NCBI GenBank assembly: GCA_014858325.1
Contig: RKCM01000130.1
Location: forward strand, 1 to 16,247
DNA length: 16,247 nucleotides
Direction of reading: 5' to 3'
Origin: Oscillospiraceae bacterium
Lineage (GTDB): Bacteria > Bacillota > Clostridia > Oscillospirales > Ruminococcaceae
Below are positions 13,049 through 16,247 of this stretch, piece after piece. Below the pieces are notes generated by a model. It did not search any database. It was not told the origin of the DNA and was given only the letters and a program-made list of their open reading frames with translations. A program made the translations under genes and the position numbers. The stretch's first letter is position 1. Every line of letters starts with the position of its first letter.

Positions 13049-14494
13049 TTAGAACCGCCGCCAGGTATCGGGCAGGAACAGCACCAGCATGGGGAAGATC
13101 TCCAAACGGCCTGCCAGCATATCGAAGATCATGACGAGCTTGGCGGGGCTGGAGTAGCTGCCAAAGTTCATCATGGGGCCCACCTGTGCAAGGCCCGGGC
13201 CGATGTTGTTCAGCGTTGCCGCCACCGCCGTAAAGTTCGTCACCATGTCAAAGCCATCGAGGCTGATGAGGAAGAAGGACGCGGCAAAGACAAAAATGTA
13301 CGCTGCCATGAAAACGTTGGTGGTGCGGATGGTCTCGTGGTTGAGGAGCTTGCCGTCCATGCGGACCGGGGCCACCACCTGCGGGTGGAGGGCCTGCTTG
13401 AGCTCCTTGCCCAGCGTCTTGCCCAGAATGAGGAGGCGGCTCACCTTGATGCCGCCGCCCGTGCTGCCCGCACAGGCACCGATAAACATCAGCATCACAA
13501 GGATCTCTTTGGAGAGGGTGGGCCACAGGTCAAAATCGCAGCTGGAGAAGCCGGTGGTGGTGATGATGGAGCCCACCTGAAAAGCTGCTTCCCGCAGCGC
13601 ATCGCCCAGGCTGTTGTACATCCCGTAGATGTTCCAGGTGATGAGGCCCGTCGCCACGGCAATGATGAGGAAATACCCCCGCACCTCCTCGCTGGCGGCT
13701 GCCCGGCGGAACCGCCGCAGCAAGATGAGGAAGTAGGTGTTGAAGTTGACGCCGAACAGGATCATGAAGATGGTCACGACCCACTGGATGTAGGGCGAAA
13801 AGCTGGCAAAGCTGTCGTTTTTGAAGCCGAAGCCGCCGGTGCCCGCCGTGCCGAAGGAGGTCAGGATCGACTCAAAAACAGGCATCCCGCCCACCAGCAG
13901 GAAAGCAAATTCCAGCACAGTCAGAGCAAGATAAATGCCATACAGGATCTTGGCCGTGGACTGCACCTTGGGCACCAGTTTATCCACCTGAGGGCCGGGG
14001 CTCTCGGCTTTCATCAGGTTGACGTGGGAGCCGCCCGTCAGCGGCAGCAGCGACAGCAAAAAGACCAGAACGCCCATGCCGCCCACCCAATGGGTGAAGC
14101 TGCGCCAGAACAGGATGCCCTTGGGCAGATCTTCCACGCCGGGCAGGATGCTGGCACCCGTGGTGGTAAAGCCGGACACCGTCTCAAACAGCGCATCCAC
14201 CGGGCCCGGGATGCTGCCCGTCAGCACAAAGGGGATGGCCCCCATGATACTGATGACCACCCAGCTCAGGGCCGTGGTGGCAAAACCCTCCCGCATATAA
14301 AAGACCTTGCTGGAAGGCTTGATGGTACTGCGCAGCGTAAGGCCCAGCACCGCGCACAGGGCCGCCGTGAAGACGAAAGCCCCCAGCACAGCCCACTCGC
14401 CGTAGCAAAGGCTGGCCAGCGCAGGCAGGAGCAGCAGCGCCCCCTCGATGAGAAAAATGTAACTCAGCAGACGGAAAACGACCGCATAATTCAT
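13049..14494 (-). CDS. trkH: TrkH-family potassium uptake channel subunit
   Basis: Membrane pore subunit of a Trk/Ktr type potassium uptake system, 481 residues, close to E. coli TrkH and longer than typical KtrB. Many hydrophobic helices alternate with the four selectivity-filter loops: SGFTTTGAS (107-115), TAGTGGFG (216-223), TTTGFSS (312-318) and CAGSTGGGIK (341-350). The conserved NNIGPGL segment follows in the last third. The ATG at 14494 has GGAGGG 8 bases upstream. It starts 15 bases after trkA, its regulatory partner, and ends at a strong terminator, so the pair forms a two-gene operon. Whether sodium or protons drive or gate uptake cannot be seen. Confidence 0.94.
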   Translation of the reverse strand: MNYAVVFRLLSYIFLIEGALLLLPALASLCYGEWAVLGAFVFTAALCAVLGLTLRSTIKPSSKVFYMREGFATTALSWVVISIMGAIPFVLTGSIPGPVDALFETVSGFTTTGASILPGVEDLPKGILFWRSFTHWVGGMGVLVFLLSLLPLTGGSHVNLMKAESPGPQVDKLVPKVQSTAKILYGIYLALTVLEFAFLLVGGMPVFESILTSFGTAGTGGFGFKNDSFASFSPYIQWVVTIFMILFGVNFNTYFLILLRRFRRAAASEEVRGYFLIIAVATGLITWNIYGMYNSLGDALREAAFQVGSIITTTGFSSCDFDLWPTLSKEILVMLMFIGACAGSTGGGIKVSRLLILGKTLGKELKQALHPQVVAPVRMDGKLLNHETIRTTNVFMAAYIFVFAASFFLISLDGFDMVTNFTAVAATLNNIGPGLAQVGPMMNFGSYSSPAKLVMIFDMLAGRLEIFPMLVLFLPDTWRRF

Positions 14495-14509
14495 ACGCCG
14501 CGCCCTCCG

Positions 14510-15868
14510 TCAGTTTTCCACGATGTCCCGCAGATCGTGCAGGCCGTGCTCCAGCGTGACCACGATGACATTATCGCCCACCTGGATCTGGTCGCCGCCG
14601 CGGGGGATCAGGATCTCGCTGCCGCGCATGATGCAGCACAGCAGCAGGTTCTTTTTCAGGTGCAGCTGGCTCAGGGGCACGCCCGTGGCCTTGCTCTCCT
14701 CGTGGACGGTAAACTCCAGCGCCTCCACCCGGTCGTCCAAGATGCGGTAGAGGGTCTTGATGTTGTTGCCCGCCTCGTTCTGCAAAGCGCGGACGTACTG
14801 CACAATGTAATCGCAGGTCATGTACTTGGGGTAGACGATGCTGCCCAGGTCCAGTCCGGCCAGGATGTCGTCGAACTCCAGACGGTTGATCTTGGTCACC
14901 AGCTTGCCCTGGGAGTGCTTTTTGGCAAACAGGGTCAGCAGCACATTTTCCTCGTCGATGTTGGTCAGGGCCACGAAAGCCTCCGTGGATTCCAGCCCCT
15001 CGGACAGCAAGAACTCCCGGTTGGAGCCGTCCTCGTTCAGGATCTGCGCCCCGGGCAGGGATTCGGCCAGCTCGTTGCAGCGGGCAGGGTCCCGCTCCAC
15101 GATGCGGACGCGGACATGGTTTTCCAGCAGCTCCTGGCTCAGGTAGTAGGCGATGGCACCGCCGCCCACGATGAGGGCGTTGCGCACCGGCTTGACCTCC
15201 TTGTGGATGCGGAGGAAGAACTCATGGGCCTTTTCCTGCGTTGCCAAAAACGTCACCTGATCGCCATTTTGCAGCACGAAGTCGCCGTTGGGGATGATAA
15301 CGCCGCCGTCGCGCTCCACCGCGCACACCAGGATATCGCTCTTGAGCCGGGTGGGGATCTCGTGGATGGCCACACCGTCCAGCCCCTGCGCCTCCGTCAG
15401 TGCAAACTTGATGAGCCGCACCCGGCCATCGGCAAAGGTATCGATCTTGCTGGCCCCCGGGAAGCGCAGCAGGTGCGAAATTTCTTTTGCCGTCGCCATT
15501 TCCGGGTTGATGATGGCCGAGATGCCGATCTGCTTTTTGATGAAATCCAGCTCGTGGCTGTAGGACGGGTTGCGCACCCGGGCGATGGCATGGCAGTGGC
15601 CCGCCTTTTTGGCAAACATGCAGCACAGCAGGTTCAGCTCGTCCGAGCCCGTCACCGCAATGAACACGTCGGCGTCTTCCACGCCCGCTTCCGACAGGGT
15701 GGTAATGGACGAGCCGTTGCCCCAAATGCTCATGACGTCGTAGGCTTCGCCAATGTGCTCCACACGGGCCTTGTTGGTGTCCACCACCGTCACGCTGTGG
15801 CCTTCCTCACTCAGCTGCCGCGCCAACGCCGTACCGACCTTGCCGCCGCCAACCAAAACGATCTTCAT
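14510..15868 (-). CDS. trkA: TrkA, cytosolic NAD-binding regulator of potassium uptake
   Basis: A 452-residue duplicated RCK protein that forms a ring under TrkH and gates it in response to nucleotides. The first Rossmann domain opens with LVGGGKVGTALARQL (nucleotide loop residues 7-12) and acidic Asp30 in VVDTN. The second has IVGGGAIAYYLSQELL (loop 235-240) and Glu259 in IVERD. Each is followed by a TrkA_C domain; the second ends with the GDNVIVV segment near the C-terminus. The length matches full two-repeat TrkA rather than the single-repeat KtrA. The loop of the second half, GGGAIA, departs from the ideal GxGxxG, so that half may bind nucleotide less tightly. AAAGGA precedes the ATG at 15868, and trkH follows after 15 bases. 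Confidence 0.95.
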   Translation of the reverse strand: MKIVLVGGGKVGTALARQLSEEGHSVTVVDTNKARVEHIGEAYDVMSIWGNGSSITTLSEAGVEDADVFIAVTGSDELNLLCCMFAKKAGHCHAIARVRNPSYSHELDFIKKQIGISAIINPEMATAKEISHLLRFPGASKIDTFADGRVRLIKFALTEAQGLDGVAIHEIPTRLKSDILVCAVERDGGVIIPNGDFVLQNGDQVTFLATQEKAHEFFLRIHKEVKPVRNALIVGGGAIAYYLSQELLENHVRVRIVERDPARCNELAESLPGAQILNEDGSNREFLLSEGLESTEAFVALTNIDEENVLLTLFAKKHSQGKLVTKINRLEFDDILAGLDLGSIVYPKYMTCDYIVQYVRALQNEAGNNIKTLYRILDDRVEALEFTVHEESKATGVPLSQLHLKKNLLLCCIMRGSEILIPRGGDQIQVGDNVIVVTLEHGLHDLRDIVEN

Positions 15869-15912
15869 ACGGAAAATTCCTTTCTTTTTTCCCTCTCCGG
15901 GAATACGGCTCT

Positions 15913-15918
15913 AGTATA
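15913..15918 (-). promoter_or_regulatory. Extended -10 promoter of trkA-trkH
   Basis: On the minus strand TATACT (15918-15913) is preceded by TGG, an extended -10 (TGn). The place for a -35 box, 17 bases upstream, holds only a poor match (TAGAAC). Transcription would start around 15906, about 38 bases before the trkA ATG. Confidence 0.5.
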
Positions 15919-15994
15919 CCACATCCGGGGAGAAAGTTCTACCGGGTGCGGCGTTTCTCCCTTAAACTCGGACATTTTGGCGTAAAAATGCTGC

Positions 15995-16027
15995 AAAATG
16001 CCCCCGAAGCCGAAAGCTCCGGGGGCA
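15995..16027 (-). terminator. Intrinsic terminator of the pyrimidine-nucleoside phosphorylase gene
   Basis: On the minus strand a 12-bp stem (16027-16016 with 16010-15999, one mismatch) with loop TTTCG is followed by TTTT. A further TTTTT lies about 10 bases on. It begins some 20 bases after the phosphorylase stop. Confidence 0.85.
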
Positions 16028-16048
16028 GGTCATACCGTTTTCGGGGGA

Positions 16049-16247
16049 TTATCGATCGTACCGCTCCACGCCATCCTTGGTGACGAGAGCGTACACCAGC
16101 GGGGCCTCGGCGGGCGGCTGGGTGCCGTAGACGAGGCCGCTGCGGTACTCCTCGGCGGCGGCTTCAAACTTTTCGGGGGCACCGTAGAAGGTGGCAAGGC
16201 TCTCGCCCTTATGGACGTAGTCGCCGCGCTTTTGGTGCAGGGTGATG
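16049..16247 (-). CDS. pdp: Pyrimidine-nucleoside phosphorylase, C-terminal end (start beyond window)
   Basis: Only the last 65 codons and the TAA are in the window. They read ITLHQKRGDYVHKGESLATFYG and onward, ending KDGVERYDR. The pattern G-I-L-H-K-x-G-D-x-V-x-x-G-x-x-L-A-T-x-Y is that of the C-terminal PYNP_C domain of pyrimidine-nucleoside and thymidine phosphorylases, which split uridine or thymidine with phosphate for nucleoside salvage. The biotinyl-like fold of this domain also occurs in other proteins, so with so little sequence the exact member (pdp versus deoA) is uncertain. A terminator follows. Confidence 0.75.
   Translation of the reverse strand, partial: ITLHQKRGDYVHKGESLATFYGAPEKFEAAAEEYRSGLVYGTQPPAEAPLVYALVTKDGVERYDR

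Noticed and set aside
13028..15985. Very long open frame (985 codons) on the plus strand opposite trkA and trkH
   Set aside because: It lies wholly antisense to two well-recognised genes. Its translation is low-complexity with many His, Gln and Ala and no domain, as expected from GC-rich codon bias on the other strand.
1..16247. tRNA, rRNA, CRISPR array, IS element, prophage or attachment site
   Set aside because: I looked for these on both strands and saw no clover-leaf genes, regularly spaced repeats, transposase or integrase motifs, or terminal repeats.

Overview
The window looks like a chromosomal piece of a GC-rich gut Firmicute, most likely an Oscillospiraceae/Ruminococcaceae bacterium near Faecalibacterium, Subdoligranulum or Gemmiger. 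This is an inference from the high GC, strong purine-rich ribosome binding sites, sigma-A type promoters (TTGACA/TATAAT) and the protein families present. No 16S gene or other taxonomic marker is in the window.

Layout. The left end (1-1354, minus) is most of a phosphoglucomutase gene whose C-terminus lies outside. Divergent to it, yifB/comM (1703-3238, plus) ends at a perfect 20-bp-stem terminator. From 3381 to 12918 everything is on the minus strand and forms one metabolic locus. In transcription order it is: a PfkB-family sugar kinase resembling fructoselysine 6-kinase (FrlD), with its own promoter and terminator; then a predicted eight-gene operon with an M20 metallopeptidase, an Opp/Dpp-type ABC importer (two permeases, a family 5 binding lipoprotein, two ATPases), a small cytosolic C39-like cysteine peptidase, and an SIS-domain protein resembling fructoselysine-6-phosphate deglycase (FrlB). 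To the right is a trkA-trkH potassium uptake operon (minus). At the edge is the C-terminus of a pyrimidine-nucleoside phosphorylase.

How the genes fit together. The central locus is most simply read as uptake and breakdown of Amadori (fructosamine) compounds. The peptide-type importer would bring in a glycated amino acid, dipeptide or small peptide. The two intracellular peptidases would trim it, the kinase would phosphorylate the sugar C6, and the deglycase would release glucose 6-phosphate plus the free amino acid. What sets it apart from the textbook frl operons is the pairing of a peptide-class importer with two different intracellular peptidases, one of them a C39-like cysteine enzyme. 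This suggests glycated peptides, rather than free fructoselysine, as the substrate. No regulator gene is present, but the two promoters of the locus share an ATAATG-N4-ATAATG direct repeat, and two palindromes sit at likely control points.
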